Source: an uncultured Pelagibacteraceae bacterium (GTDB lineage: Bacteria > Pseudomonadota > Alphaproteobacteria > Pelagibacterales > Pelagibacteraceae). From it: DNA of 34,176 bases. The position numbers were made by a program, and so were the translations under genes. The notes under the pieces are model-generated. The model made no database searches and was not told the DNA's origin. It worked only from the letters and a program-made list of their open reading frames with translations. The number at the start of each line of letters is the position of its first letter. Positions within the stretch are counted from its first letter, which is position 1. Below are positions 8,374 to 18,773 of this stretch, one piece after another. The stretch spans positions 1-34,176 of the forward strand of contig CACHHJ010000006.1 of the NCBI GenBank assembly GCA_902579585.1, in the 5' to 3' direction.

Positions 8374-10148
8374 GAATATATGGGTAAAGTTATTTCTATA
8401 TTAGCACCATCTGAACTTTTAAAAAAATTTATATCTCCACCGTGGTCATTTACAATTTTTGATACTATAGGAAGACCCAAGCCTGTCCCTTGTTTTTTTG
8501 TAGTAAAATAAGGTTTGGTGATATTTGTAACGTCTTTAAAACCTATGCCATTATCGAGCATTTTGATCACTATATATTCATTATTTGTGTTCATTTCTAG
8601 AGTAATTTTTCCTTGTAAATTGGGATCTTTTTGTTTTTTTTCATCAATTGCTTCAATAGAATTTTTTATTAAATTTAAAAAAACACGATTTAAATGTTCA
8701 CTATCACCTTTTATATAGAAATCTAAATTATTTTTTTTTACAATATTTAAAATTACCTCTTCATTTGATAATTTATAAAAAGATACAGCTCTTTTTAAAA
8801 TATCTTCGATATTGACTTTTTTTAATATTGGAGATGGCATTCTAGCAAAATCTGAAAATTCATTTACTAGCTTTTTAATATCAATAATTTGTCTATTTAT
8901 AGTTTCTAAATATTTAGAAAAGTTAGATTTATCATCTTTAATTTTATCTGAATATTTTTCTTTTAGTCGATCAATTGATAATTGAATTGGTGTCAAAGGA
9001 TTTTTAATTTCATGAGCCAATTTTCTAGCAACGGACTCCCATGCAGAATATCTTTCCGATACTAAAAGCTTTTCTTGTTGTCTTTTTAATCTATCTATCA
9101 TGTTATTAAAATTTTGATTAAGGTTTTTAATTTCTTCATCTGTTTCAATCTCAGGCACTTTACTATCAAGTTTTCCAGAACTAATATTTTTTGATGCAGT
9201 AATTAAATTAATAATTGGTTTTGTTAACCTCCCGGCAAAACTTATAGCTAAAACAATAGTCATAAATAAAAGCATTGAAACTATAATTACATAAATTATG
9301 GCAAAAGTAATTTTTATACCTGTTCTATTATTTTCAACTGTATAGTAAAAATTTACTGCCTGTTGCGTATCGTCAAGGTATTGAAGTAATTGCGGCTGTA
9401 TATTTCTAGATACATAAAGGTAAGTATCGATAAAATTATTTAACTTTAACATGAATGCTGTTTTATTGTCTGATCCAACATTTATAGCCACTGGTTTACC
9501 ACCAAGAGCGGTGTCAAATTCGTCTTCGGATGGTAACAAAAGTTGATCATCAGGATTATTTGTTTCTCCGAGTAAAATTGTTCCAGCACTATCAATTAAA
9601 TAAATTTCATCTAATCTTCTCAAATTTTTCTGTGTTCTAATACTATTTTGAACTCTTTTAGGATTTGAAAATAGGATTCCAGAAAATCTATTTAGGTCTA
9701 TTCCTACTAGAAAAATATCAGCCTCTACAGAACGCTTTGTCTCTTCAATGTAATTTTTTGCAACCTCATAAGAGTTATTTACTGCTGATGTTATTTTTTT
9801 ATCAAAGTATTTTTGTAAACCAACATTAAATAAAACTAGAGAAAAAATTGCAATTACAAGCGATGGTATAAAAGCAAATAAAGAAAATTGCAGAACGTAG
9901 TTTAAGCTAGTTTTTGAGCCCTCTTTTCCTGATTTTATTTTTAAAAATAGTTTTGATGTTTCTTTAACCAGAAGCATTAAAAATAATATTAAAAATGTAA
10001 CGTCTAATATTAGTAAATATTGTAAGTAATCATCATTTAAAAATATCAATTTTTGATTTATAAAAGTAACAAAAGTTAATAAACCTAATAAAATTGAAAT
10101 TAATGAGATGGTAAAAAACCACTTAAAAGTTTTAATAGTATTTAACAT
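8370..10148 (-). CDS. ntrY: NtrY-type sensor histidine kinase
   Basis: N-terminal TM segments, HAMP (LTKPIINLITASKNISSGKLDSKVPE), H-box ARKLAHEIKNPLTPIQLSIDRLK, G-box KQGTGLGLPIVSKIVNDHGG. Confidence 0.93.
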   Translation of the reverse strand: MLNTIKTFKWFFTISLISILLGLLTFVTFINQKLIFLNDDYLQYLLILDVTFLILFLMLLVKETSKLFLKIKSGKEGSKTSLNYVLQFSLFAFIPSLVIAIFSLVLFNVGLQKYFDKKITSAVNNSYEVAKNYIEETKRSVEADIFLVGIDLNRFSGILFSNPKRVQNSIRTQKNLRRLDEIYLIDSAGTILLGETNNPDDQLLLPSEDEFDTALGGKPVAINVGSDNKTAFMLKLNNFIDTYLYVSRNIQPQLLQYLDDTQQAVNFYYTVENNRTGIKITFAIIYVIIVSMLLFMTIVLAISFAGRLTKPIINLITASKNISSGKLDSKVPEIETDEEIKNLNQNFNNMIDRLKRQQEKLLVSERYSAWESVARKLAHEIKNPLTPIQLSIDRLKEKYSDKIKDDKSNFSKYLETINRQIIDIKKLVNEFSDFARMPSPILKKVNIEDILKRAVSFYKLSNEEVILNIVKKNNLDFYIKGDSEHLNRVFLNLIKNSIEAIDEKKQKDPNLQGKITLEMNTNNEYIVIKMLDNGIGFKDVTNITKPYFTTKKQGTGLGLPIVSKIVNDHGGDINFFKSSDGANIEITLPIYS

Positions 10149-10197
10149 TATAATTCCTTAACATTTTACATAAATATAGGATAAATTAATATATATA

Positions 10198-11334
10198 ATG
10201 AGTTTTTGTTTAATTTTATTAGCTGCTGGAAATAGTAAAAGATTTTCACATAAAGTCCCAAAACCCTTCTTTAAAATTACAGGAAAAACCCTTTTAGAGC
10301 TATCTTTGATTAAATTTAACAATATTAAGGAAATTAAAAATATTATTGTTGTTATTAACAAAAAACACTTAAGGCTTGTTAAAAATATAAAATTTAAAAA
10401 ATTTGTAAAAGTAATTGGTGGTGAAACAAGACAAGAGTCCACGTTCAATGCCCTTAAATTTATTAAGAGAAAGAAAATAAAATGTTCAAAAGTACTTATA
10501 CATGACTCCGCAAGACCTAATTTTTCTCTTCGATTGATCAAAAAGATCATACATTATTCAAAAAAAAACTCAGTTGTGCCTAAAATTCATATTGGTGATG
10601 CTCTAAAAACAATGTTTGGTAAAAATAAATTATTAAATTTGACAAGAGAAAATTTTTTTATAACGCAGACACCCCAATCTTTTAATTACAATGAAATACT
10701 TAAATACCACTCAGATAAAAAATTGCTCTACAAAGATGATGACCTATCTTTAGTAGAGTCATTAAAAAACGTTAAATTTATCGAGGGAGAAAAAAGTAAT
10801 TTTAAAATAACAAATCAAGAAGATTTGAAAATGCTTAAAAATTACATGAATCAAAAAACTAAAATTGGAATAGGTTTTGATATTCATAAACTTGTTCCTG
10901 GGAGAAAATTTTATTTAGGTGGTTTAAATATAAAATCAAAAATTGGAACTTTAGGACATTCAGATGGTGATCCAGTTTTACACTCTATAATCGATGCTAT
11001 TCTTGGAGCTTGTAATATGGGAGATATAGGCACACTATTTTCTGACAAAAATAAAAAATTTAAAAATATAAGATCTACAATTTTATTAAAAAATGTAATT
11101 AAAAAAATTAAATCTAACGGTTTTTACATAAACAATTTAGATATTAACATAATAACACAAACACCAAAAGTAAGCAGATATAGAAGAAAGATGATTAAAA
11201 ATATTTCCAAATTTTGTGAAATTAGTCAAGATAAGATTAATATAAAAGGTAAAACGACAGAAAAATTAGGAATTATTGGGAGAGAAAGAGCTATTGCCAC
11301 TGAGGTAGTTGCATCAGTAATTAAATATGATTAA
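10198..11334 (+). CDS. ispDF: Bifunctional IspD/IspF (MEP pathway)
   Basis: N-terminal IspD (LLAAGNSKRF, GGETRQESTFNAL, HDSARP) fused to C-terminal IspF (IGIGFDIHKLV, LGHSDGDPVLHSIIDAILGA, KTTEKLG). Confidence 0.95.
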   Translation: MSFCLILLAAGNSKRFSHKVPKPFFKITGKTLLELSLIKFNNIKEIKNIIVVINKKHLRLVKNIKFKKFVKVIGGETRQESTFNALKFIKRKKIKCSKVLIHDSARPNFSLRLIKKIIHYSKKNSVVPKIHIGDALKTMFGKNKLLNLTRENFFITQTPQSFNYNEILKYHSDKKLLYKDDDLSLVESLKNVKFIEGEKSNFKITNQEDLKMLKNYMNQKTKIGIGFDIHKLVPGRKFYLGGLNIKSKIGTLGHSDGDPVLHSIIDAILGACNMGDIGTLFSDKNKKFKNIRSTILLKNVIKKIKSNGFYINNLDINIITQTPKVSRYRRKMIKNISKFCEISQDKINIKGKTTEKLGIIGRERAIATEVVASVIKYD

Positions 11335-11836
11335 AAAATTAAATTATTATTTTATTACTCTTTTTGTTTTTGGAGACTCAATTCAAAAATACAGAGGTAC
11401 TTGGGCATCATTATTTACAACATTATTTTTATTTATATTAATATATGGCCTTAAAATCCCTACTTTAATTATTTTGTTATCTTTGTTATTAGTTTTTGTT
11501 TATTCCTTCTTTGCAATTAAATCTTGTTTAAATAATTTTAAAGATAAAGATCCTCAAGAAATTGTAATTGACGAATTTCTTGGTCAATCAATTCCAATAA
11601 TTTTATACGAAATTTTTCACCCTAACAGAGGAAACTCAATGGTAGAAACACTTCAGATTTATTTTTGGTTTTTTCTTTTATTTAGATTATTTGATGGGCT
11701 TAAGCCGTTTCCAATAGATTATATTGATAGGAAATATAAAAATACTTTTGGTATCATATTTGATGATATTTTAGCTGGATTTTATGTGGTTATATGTCTT
11801 GTATTATTTATGGTTGGAAAAACATTTTTTAATTAA
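11327..11836 (+). CDS. pgpA: Phosphatidylglycerophosphatase A
   Basis: GTWASL; DPQEIVIDEFLGQ; LFDGLKPFPIDYIDRKYKNTFGIIFDDILAG; overlaps ispDF by 8 nt. Confidence 0.92.
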   Translation: MIKKLNYYFITLFVFGDSIQKYRGTWASLFTTLFLFILIYGLKIPTLIILLSLLLVFVYSFFAIKSCLNNFKDKDPQEIVIDEFLGQSIPIILYEIFHPNRGNSMVETLQIYFWFFLLFRLFDGLKPFPIDYIDRKYKNTFGIIFDDILAGFYVVICLVLFMVGKTFFN

Positions 11837-12309
11837 TGAAAAAGTTAAATAAGAAAGTTGTTGCTCTATTAAAGAAAAAAAGAACTAGGTTGGCTATTGC
11901 AGAATCTTGTACTGGTGGTATGTTGTCAAGTGCTATCACATCAATAAGTGGATCTTCAAAAGTATTTGTTATGGGTCTAGTTACTTACTCAAATATATCA
12001 AAAAATCTACTTTTAAAGATTCCAAAACAAATTATAAAAAATCATGGTGCAGTTAGTAGTGAATGTTGCTCATATATGGTAAATAATTTGTCAAAAATTG
12101 CTAAAGCCAATATAGCCATTTCTATAACTGGAATAGCGGGACCGAGTGGAGGAACTAAGTTAAAACCAGTAGGATTAGTGTATATTGGTATTAAAAGCAA
12201 AAATAGAATTAAAATATCTAAATATTTATTTAAAAATAAGGATCGATCTAAAATTCAAAAAAAAACTGTAAAAAAGGCTCTAGAATTGATTTTAAGTATT
12301 CTTAAATAA
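11836..12309 (+). CDS. CinA C-terminal domain family (nicotinamide-nucleotide amidase-like)
   Basis: LAIAESCTGGMLSSAITSISGSSKVFVMGLVTYSN; ITGIAGPSGGTKLKPVGLVYIG; 157 aa stand-alone domain. Confidence 0.93.
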   Translation: MKKLNKKVVALLKKKRTRLAIAESCTGGMLSSAITSISGSSKVFVMGLVTYSNISKNLLLKIPKQIIKNHGAVSSECCSYMVNNLSKIAKANIAISITGIAGPSGGTKLKPVGLVYIGIKSKNRIKISKYLFKNKDRSKIQKKTVKKALELILSILK

Positions 12310-12741
12310 GTTGATCGCCCTTTTTTCAAAAGCACTTGCAATTTCATTTAATCCTTTATCAAATGATTTTTTCATAATCATATTATAAAAGACATTTTTA
12401 ATTTCAAAATCTATTGAGAAATCAACTTCACTTTGATTATTGATCTCTCTTATTTGCCATATATTTTTAAGATGTTTTAATGGTCCTCCAATGTTGTTTA
12501 CTAAAATCTTGTCTTTATTTTTGTAATAAGTAACATGGCTTTTGTATGTTTGGTTTAGAAACTTTTTTCCAACTGTCAAATCTGCTTCCATCTCAATAAT
12601 ATCATCCATATCATTAATTTTATGTATTTTGCCATCAATACACCATGGAACAAACTCTGGATACTTTTCTATATCAAGTATCATTTTAATAAGATCTTTT
12701 TTTTTACAAGGAATAATCTTTTTTACTGAAGCGTTAGGCAT
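12292..12741 (-). CDS. COQ10/RatA-type START-domain protein
   Basis: [65 protein letters not shown]; position next to lipA fits alphaproteobacterial order. Confidence 0.87.
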   Translation of the reverse strand: MPNASVKKIIPCKKKDLIKMILDIEKYPEFVPWCIDGKIHKINDMDDIIEMEADLTVGKKFLNQTYKSHVTYYKNKDKILVNNIGGPLKHLKNIWQIREINNQSEVDFSIDFEIKNVFYNMIMKKSFDKGLNEIASAFEKRAINLFKNT

Positions 12742-13664
12742 TTTGATTGCTCATCTCTTGCTTTTTTTAATTTTTTAAAATCTTCATCAGCGTGATAAGA
12801 AGACCTTGTTAAAGGAGATGAGGCAACTAATAAAAATCCTTTTGATAAAGCAATTTTTTTTAATTCTAGAAATTCTTGTGGATTATAGTATCTTTGAAGA
12901 GGATAATGTTTTGGTGATGGTTGAAGGTACTGTCCAATGGTTAAGAAATCCACATTCGCAGTTCTCAAATCATCCATTACTTGCAAAATTTCATTTTTAT
13001 TTTCACCTAAACCTACCATCAAACCAGATTTAGTAAATAAATTAGGTTTAATTTGTTTTGATGACTCCAATAATTTTATAGAAGCAAAATATCTAGAACC
13101 AGGTCTAACACTTAAATAAAGACTTGGTACTGTTTCGATGTTATGATTAAACACATCCGGAGATGCTTCTAAGACTTTTTCAAATGCATTTCCTTTTCTT
13201 AAAAAATCTGGGGTTAAAACTTCTATTGTAGTTTGGGGGTTATTTTTTTTTGTTTCTAAAACAACCTCTTTAAAATGATTTGCCCCACCATCCTCTAAGT
13301 CGTCTCTATCTACGGAAGTTATCACTACGTGATTTAAATTAAGTTCTTTTACTGCTTTTGAAATTTTTAAAGGTTCAAATGGATCTAATTTATTTGGTTT
13401 TCCTGTTTTTACATCGCAAAAAGCACAACCTCTTGTACAAGTATCGCCCATTATCATAAATGTTGCATGTTTTTTACTCCAACATTCTGTAATATTTGGA
13501 CAATTTGCTTCCTGACAAACTGTATTTAAACCGTTTTGATTAACCACTTCTTTTGTTCTAAAAAAAACTTTTGTATCTAAGATTTTAGACCTAATCCAAT
13601 TAGGTTTTTTTTTAATTGGATTAAAAGGTTTGTTAATTTTTTCTGGGTGTCTGCTTTTAGTCAT
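12723..13664 (-). CDS. lipA: Lipoyl synthase
   Basis: Auxiliary cluster [13 protein letters not shown]; radical [42 protein letters not shown]. Confidence 0.97.
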   Translation of the reverse strand: MTKSRHPEKINKPFNPIKKKPNWIRSKILDTKVFFRTKEVVNQNGLNTVCQEANCPNITECWSKKHATFMIMGDTCTRGCAFCDVKTGKPNKLDPFEPLKISKAVKELNLNHVVITSVDRDDLEDGGANHFKEVVLETKKNNPQTTIEVLTPDFLRKGNAFEKVLEASPDVFNHNIETVPSLYLSVRPGSRYFASIKLLESSKQIKPNLFTKSGLMVGLGENKNEILQVMDDLRTANVDFLTIGQYLQPSPKHYPLQRYYNPQEFLELKKIALSKGFLLVASSPLTRSSYHADEDFKKLKKARDEQSKCLTLQ

Positions 13665-13956
13665 TTATTTTTATAATAATTTCCTCTTTTTTTCCTAATT
13701 TTAATTTATCCCTAATAAGAATATCGACAAAATCAGAATTTAAATTTTCAGAAAGTAATGAATTTTTCTTATCTAAAATTTGGATTTCGTTGGTTAACAC
13801 ACTTTTTGTTTTAGTTAATTTTTTTTCAAGTTCGCTTTTTTCAAAATAGGCCATTAAACCTCTTTCACCAGTTAATAAATTAAAAACTATATACAAAAAT
13901 AAAAAGATGTTTAAAAACAAAATTTTTTTATTTTTAAAAACATCAAAAAAGTTCAT
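13657..13956 (-). CDS. Septum formation initiator FtsB/DivIC family
   Basis: 99 aa, N-terminal [10 protein letters not shown] motif, coiled coil [26 protein letters not shown]; directly downstream of eno. Confidence 0.8.
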   Translation of the reverse strand: MNFFDVFKNKKILFLNIFLFLYIVFNLLTGERGLMAYFEKSELEKKLTKTKSVLTNEIQILDKKNSLLSENLNSDFVDILIRDKLKLGKKEEIIIKIND

Positions 13957-13958
13957 AA

Positions 13959-15155
13959 CTAGATTTTAGTCATTTTTGCTAGTTTTCCAAGAGTATCTTC
14001 TATTCTCAAAAGTCTATTATATTTAGATACCCTCTCAGATCGAGCTAATGAACCAGATTTGATTTGTGAAGATTTTGTCGCAACACATAAATCGGCAATA
14101 AAAGTATCTTCTGAGTCGCCTGATCTATGTGAAATAATTGTTTTAAAGCCGTTTTTTTGAGCAAGATTTATGACTTCTAATGTTTCGCTAACAGTGCCAA
14201 TTTGATTAAGTTTAACAAGAATGGCGTTAGCGGAATTTTCATCTATTCCTTTTTGTAATCTCTTTTTATTAGTTGCAAAGAGATCGTCTCCAACAATTTG
14301 AATATTGGTGCTTTTAGTGAGTTTATTCCAAGACTCCCACTCGTCTTCGGAAAAAGGATCTTCAATAGATTTAATAGGATACTCTTTTATCAAATTAGAA
14401 TAATATTCAATTGTTTTTGGTTTTTTTAATTCGTTTGCAGCGACATCTAAACAGATAGATATATCATCACCTGGTTTAAAACCTGATTTTTCAATGGATT
14501 TTATTATTATTTGAATTGCTTCCTCATTGCTTTTTAAATTTGGTGCAAATCCTCCTTCATCACCCACATTAGTATTGACTAACATTTTTTTAAGATTTTG
14601 GATTACAATAAAGCTACGTCTTAGTGCTTCAGAAAATGAATTTGTTTTTTCAGGGCGTATCATAAATTCCTGAATATCAAGATTGTTTTTTGCATGAACT
14701 CCACCATTGATAATGTTTAACAAAGGTATTGGTAATAAATAATCATCGTTTTTGGATAAATATTTAAAAAGAGGAATTTTTTTTTCAATTGCTGCTAATT
14801 TGCTACAAGCCATAGATACACCTAAAATAGCATTAGCGCCAAGTTTCTTTTTTTGTTCAGTTCCATCTAGTTCGATTAAAATTTTATCTATCTTTAATTG
14901 ATCAGTAATCTCAACATTTTTTAAAGCTTTAGATATTAGATTATTTATATTTGAAATAGCTACAAAAACACTTTTGCCTAAATAATCTTTATTATCTTTA
15001 TCTCTTAATTCAAATGCTTCATGGGTTCCAGTAGATGCTCCTGAAGGTACTATTGAAAAGGCAGATCCGTTTTCTGAAAATACCTCAGCCTCTACTGTTG
15101 GATTACCTCGACTATCAAAAACCTGTCGGCCTTTAATATTTTTAATTTTTGCCAT
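13959..15155 (-). CDS. eno: Enolase (short, 398 aa)
   Basis: [43 protein letters not shown]-like [52 protein letters not shown]. Confidence 0.97.
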   Translation of the reverse strand: MAKIKNIKGRQVFDSRGNPTVEAEVFSENGSAFSIVPSGASTGTHEAFELRDKDNKDYLGKSVFVAISNINNLISKALKNVEITDQLKIDKILIELDGTEQKKKLGANAILGVSMACSKLAAIEKKIPLFKYLSKNDDYLLPIPLLNIINGGVHAKNNLDIQEFMIRPEKTNSFSEALRRSFIVIQNLKKMLVNTNVGDEGGFAPNLKSNEEAIQIIIKSIEKSGFKPGDDISICLDVAANELKKPKTIEYYSNLIKEYPIKSIEDPFSEDEWESWNKLTKSTNIQIVGDDLFATNKKRLQKGIDENSANAILVKLNQIGTVSETLEVINLAQKNGFKTIISHRSGDSEDTFIADLCVATKSSQIKSGSLARSERVSKYNRLLRIEDTLGKLAKMTKI

Positions 15156-15975
15156 TCTTTATTAGATTATCTATTTTTAATAGTTGCTTTAAAATATTTG
15201 GCATCATTGATAAAGGAACCATGTTAGGTCCATCAGACGGTGCGTTATCTGGATCAGGGTGTGTTTCTATAAAAATGGCTGCAACTCCAACAGCAATAGC
15301 TGCCCGAGAAAGATGTTCAACAAATTCTCTTTGACCACCGCTCTTGTCCCCCATCCCCCCAGGTTGCTGAACAGAATGCGTCGCATCAAAAACCACAGGA
15401 TAACCGTTTTTGGCCATAATAGGCAATGATCTCATATCAGACACCAAGGTATTATAACCAAAGCTTGCTCCTCTTTCAGTAACCAAAATATTTTTATTTC
15501 CTGAGTCTTCTATTTTTTTAGTAACATTAATCATATCCCATGGTGCTAGGAATTGACCTTTCTTTACATTTATTACTTTTCCAGTTTGTGCAGCAGCTAC
15601 AAGTAAATCTGTTTGTCTACATAAAAAGGCTGGTATTTGCAAAACATCAACGTGTTTAGAGACTATCTTGCATTGATCTATGGTGTGAATGTCAGTTAAT
15701 ACAGGAACATTAATTTCTTTTCTAATTTTATCAAAAATTGGTAAAGATTTTTCAAGACCAGCTCCTCTTTTGCCCTTAAGACTAGTTCTATTAGCCTTAT
15801 CAAATGAGGTTTTATAAATTAAGCCTATTCCAAGTTCATCAGTTATTTTTTTTAATTTAGAAGCAACATCGAGAGCGTGTTTCTCATTTTCTAACTGGCA
15901 AGGTCCTGCAATTAATGTAAATGTGTTGGTGTTTGAAATATTTAATTTTCCACATTTAACGGATTTACTTGTCAT
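15142..15975 (-). CDS. kdsA: 3-deoxy-8-phosphooctulonate synthase
   Basis: [87 protein letters not shown]. Confidence 0.97.
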   Translation of the reverse strand: MTSKSVKCGKLNISNTNTFTLIAGPCQLENEKHALDVASKLKKITDELGIGLIYKTSFDKANRTSLKGKRGAGLEKSLPIFDKIRKEINVPVLTDIHTIDQCKIVSKHVDVLQIPAFLCRQTDLLVAAAQTGKVINVKKGQFLAPWDMINVTKKIEDSGNKNILVTERGASFGYNTLVSDMRSLPIMAKNGYPVVFDATHSVQQPGGMGDKSGGQREFVEHLSRAAIAVGVAAIFIETHPDPDNAPSDGPNMVPLSMMPNILKQLLKIDNLIKNGKN

Positions 15976-17600
15976 TAATTACTATCTCCATTAACACCAG
16001 CGGCTTTAATAAAAGAGGAAAATAACGGATGTGGTGTAAAAGGTCTTGATTTAAACTCTGGATGAAACTGCACACCAATAAACCATGGATGACCTTTTAA
16101 TTCAATTATCTCAGGTAAAGATCCATCTGGCGATAAAGCTGAAAAAATTAAACCTTTTTTTTCAAAATCACTCTTGTATTTAATATTAACCTCATATCTA
16201 TGTCTATGTCTCTCTTTTATTTTCTTCTCGGAATAAATCTTAGATATCAAAGAATTATTTTTTAATACAGCATCATATAAACCCAATCTCATTGTTCCAC
16301 CTAAATTTTTTTCAGTACCTTTAATTTTCTTCTTACCTTTTTGCCATTCTTCCAAAAGACCAACCACCGGGGTACAATTATTTCCAAATTCACTTGTAGA
16401 AGCATTCTTTATATTTAATAAATTTCTAGCAGCTTCAATTACGGCCATCTGCATACCAAAGCAAATACCGAAGAAAGGTATATTGTTCAATCTTGCATAT
16501 TTTATGGCAGCAATTTTACCTTCAGTGCCTCTTTTTCCAAAACCACCTGGAATAAGAACCCCTGTTACATCTTTAAGCAAAGGTTTGATTTTATCAGGCT
16601 TCAAATTTTCTGAATCTATTCTCTTCAAATTAACTTTTACATTATTTGATATGCCCCCATGAATTAATGCTTCATCTAAGGATTTGTAAGCATCTTTAAG
16701 ATCAACATATTTACCTATAATTCCAATGTTTACATCTTTTTTTGGGTTTAGAACTATAGAGGTAATATTTTTCCATTTACTGAGATCAGGTAATTTTTTT
16801 GTTTTAATATTGAAAAAAGAGAGAACCCTATCATCTAGTTTTTCTTTATGAAAACTAATTGGTGCTTCGTAAATAGTTCTTACATCAACAGTTTCAATAA
16901 CATTATCAATTGGTACATTGCAGAATAAAGATATTTTCTTTCTTTCTGTCTTTGGAATTTCTCTTTCAGATCTACAAATAATTATATCCGGTTGTATACC
17001 TAAACTTCTCAATTCTTTAACTGAATGTTGAGTTGGTTTTGTTTTTAATTCACCAGAAGCTTTTAAATAAGGAACCAGAGTTAAGTGTATAAATAAACTA
17101 TTTTTTTTTCCAACATCATTGGAAAATTGTCTTATTGCTTCTAAAAAAGGTAGGCTTTCTATATCACCAACTGTTCCACCAATTTCACAAATTATAAAAT
17201 CTTCATTTTTAACATCTTGTGAAATAAATTTTTTAATTCTATCCGTGACATGAGGAACTACTTGAACAGTGCCTCCTAAATAATCTCCTCTTCTTTCCTT
17301 TTTAATTATATCACTATAAATTCCTCCGGTAGTAATGTTATCAGATTGTGTAGCTGAAATTCCTGTAAACCTTTCGTAATGGCCTATATCTAAATCTGTT
17401 TCGGCACCGTCATCTGTTACAAAAACTTCTCCATGTTGAAATGGGTTCATTGTTCCGGGATCAACGTTCAAATAGGGATCTAATTTTCTGACTCTTACCT
17501 TAAAACCTCTTAATTGAAGTAAAGATGCAAGGGAAGCAGATGATAGACCTTTGCCTAATGAGGAAACCACGCCGCCAGTTACGAATACATATCGCGCCAT
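15975..17600 (-). CDS. pyrG: CTP synthase
   Basis: [62 protein letters not shown]; glutaminase [36 protein letters not shown]. Confidence 0.98.
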   Translation of the reverse strand: MARYVFVTGGVVSSLGKGLSSASLASLLQLRGFKVRVRKLDPYLNVDPGTMNPFQHGEVFVTDDGAETDLDIGHYERFTGISATQSDNITTGGIYSDIIKKERRGDYLGGTVQVVPHVTDRIKKFISQDVKNEDFIICEIGGTVGDIESLPFLEAIRQFSNDVGKKNSLFIHLTLVPYLKASGELKTKPTQHSVKELRSLGIQPDIIICRSEREIPKTERKKISLFCNVPIDNVIETVDVRTIYEAPISFHKEKLDDRVLSFFNIKTKKLPDLSKWKNITSIVLNPKKDVNIGIIGKYVDLKDAYKSLDEALIHGGISNNVKVNLKRIDSENLKPDKIKPLLKDVTGVLIPGGFGKRGTEGKIAAIKYARLNNIPFFGICFGMQMAVIEAARNLLNIKNASTSEFGNNCTPVVGLLEEWQKGKKKIKGTEKNLGGTMRLGLYDAVLKNNSLISKIYSEKKIKERHRHRYEVNIKYKSDFEKKGLIFSALSPDGSLPEIIELKGHPWFIGVQFHPEFKSRPFTPHPLFSSFIKAAGVNGDSN

Positions 17601-17639
17601 GGAAGAACATTATAACTACTTTTTAATTAAAAATAAAGT

Positions 17640-17945
17640 TTATTTTGAAGACTCTGGAATTTTTGGCTGTTCTAAATCTTTTTCATCCTCAATTTTCTCT
17701 AAAACTGATTGTGTTTCTTGCAAGTCAGCTCTTGATAGGACAACTAGTGAAATGCTCGATATGATAAACAAAGCAGCAATAATAGCAGTTGTTTTTGTTA
17801 AAAAATTTCCAACGGACCTTGTGGAAGCAAAATTGTCTTGCGACAACCCCAAGCCCAATGCTCCACCCTCAGACCTTTGTAATAAAACAATTATTATCAA
17901 CACAATTGCCAGGACAATATTAGCTACTATTAAAATTGTTTCCAT
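17640..17945 (-). CDS. secG: SecG preprotein translocase subunit
   Basis: LAIVLIIIVLLQRSEGGALGLG, RSVGNFLTKTTAIIAALFI. Confidence 0.92.
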   Translation of the reverse strand: METILIVANIVLAIVLIIIVLLQRSEGGALGLGLSQDNFASTRSVGNFLTKTTAIIAALFIISSISLVVLSRADLQETQSVLEKIEDEKDLEQPKIPESSK

Positions 17946-17950
17946 AGAGG

Positions 17951-18712
17951 TTATTTATAGAAATTTTTTATTATATCAATAAAATTCTTTGATGATTTAG
18001 ATGCTCCACCAACCAGAAAACCATCAAGTTCTTTAATAGATTTAAAGTGCTTAATGGTATTTTTGTCAACTGAACCTCCGTACAGAAATTTTGGATGAGA
18101 TTTTATTCTAAATTTTTTTACAATAAAATTCTTCAAAATAGTAATATTTTTTTTTAGTTCTGAAGGTGAAGGTATTGACCCGCTACCAATAGACCAAATA
18201 GGTTCATAAGCAATTATAATATTGTTGAAATTATTATTTTTGGAAATAACTTTTAAAATTTGTTTTTTTAAGACCTTCACTGTACTTTTAGTTCTTTTTT
18301 GAATTTTATTCTCACCAATGCAATAAATTACTTTTAAATTATTTTTTAATGCCAACGAAAATTTTTTCTTTATTATTTCGTCTGTTTCACCAGCAGACCT
18401 ACACTCAGAATGTCCTAATAAAGTGTAATTAACACCGAGACGCTTAATCATAAAAGGACTTACTTTGCCTGTATAAGGTCCAAATAAATCTTGGTGATAG
18501 CAGTTTTGAGAAGAAATAATTATTTTTTTATTTTTGAACCTTTTTGAAAAATCATAAATTAAAGTATCGGGAGGGGCCATTATTATTTTATATTTATTTT
18601 TGTTTTTTTGATCCTTGTGATAAAACTGATTAATTTTATCTAAAATTTTATAAGAGCCTGGAACACCGAACATCTTCCAATTTCCAACAAAATATCTAAG
18701 AGAATTTGCCAT
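17951..18712 (-). CDS. tpiA: Triosephosphate isomerase
   Basis: YFVGNWKMFG, LLGHSECRSAGETDE, IIAYEPIWSIGSG, FLYGGSVDKNT, GFLVGGASK. Confidence 0.97.
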   Translation of the reverse strand: MANSLRYFVGNWKMFGVPGSYKILDKINQFYHKDQKNKNKYKIIMAPPDTLIYDFSKRFKNKKIIISSQNCYHQDLFGPYTGKVSPFMIKRLGVNYTLLGHSECRSAGETDEIIKKKFSLALKNNLKVIYCIGENKIQKRTKSTVKVLKKQILKVISKNNNFNNIIIAYEPIWSIGSGSIPSPSELKKNITILKNFIVKKFRIKSHPKFLYGGSVDKNTIKHFKSIKELDGFLVGGASKSSKNFIDIIKNFYK

Positions 18713-18773
18713 ATTTAAGACTTTCTTTATAGATTTATAATCACAATTAATTTAAATTTCATAAATTAAAATT

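Noticed and set aside
10158-10550. 130 aa minus-strand ORF
   Set aside because: Fully antisense to ispDF, which has strong motif support.
12542-13119. Three plus-strand ORFs opposite ratA/lipA
   Set aside because: Antisense to well-supported genes, no RBS or domain evidence.
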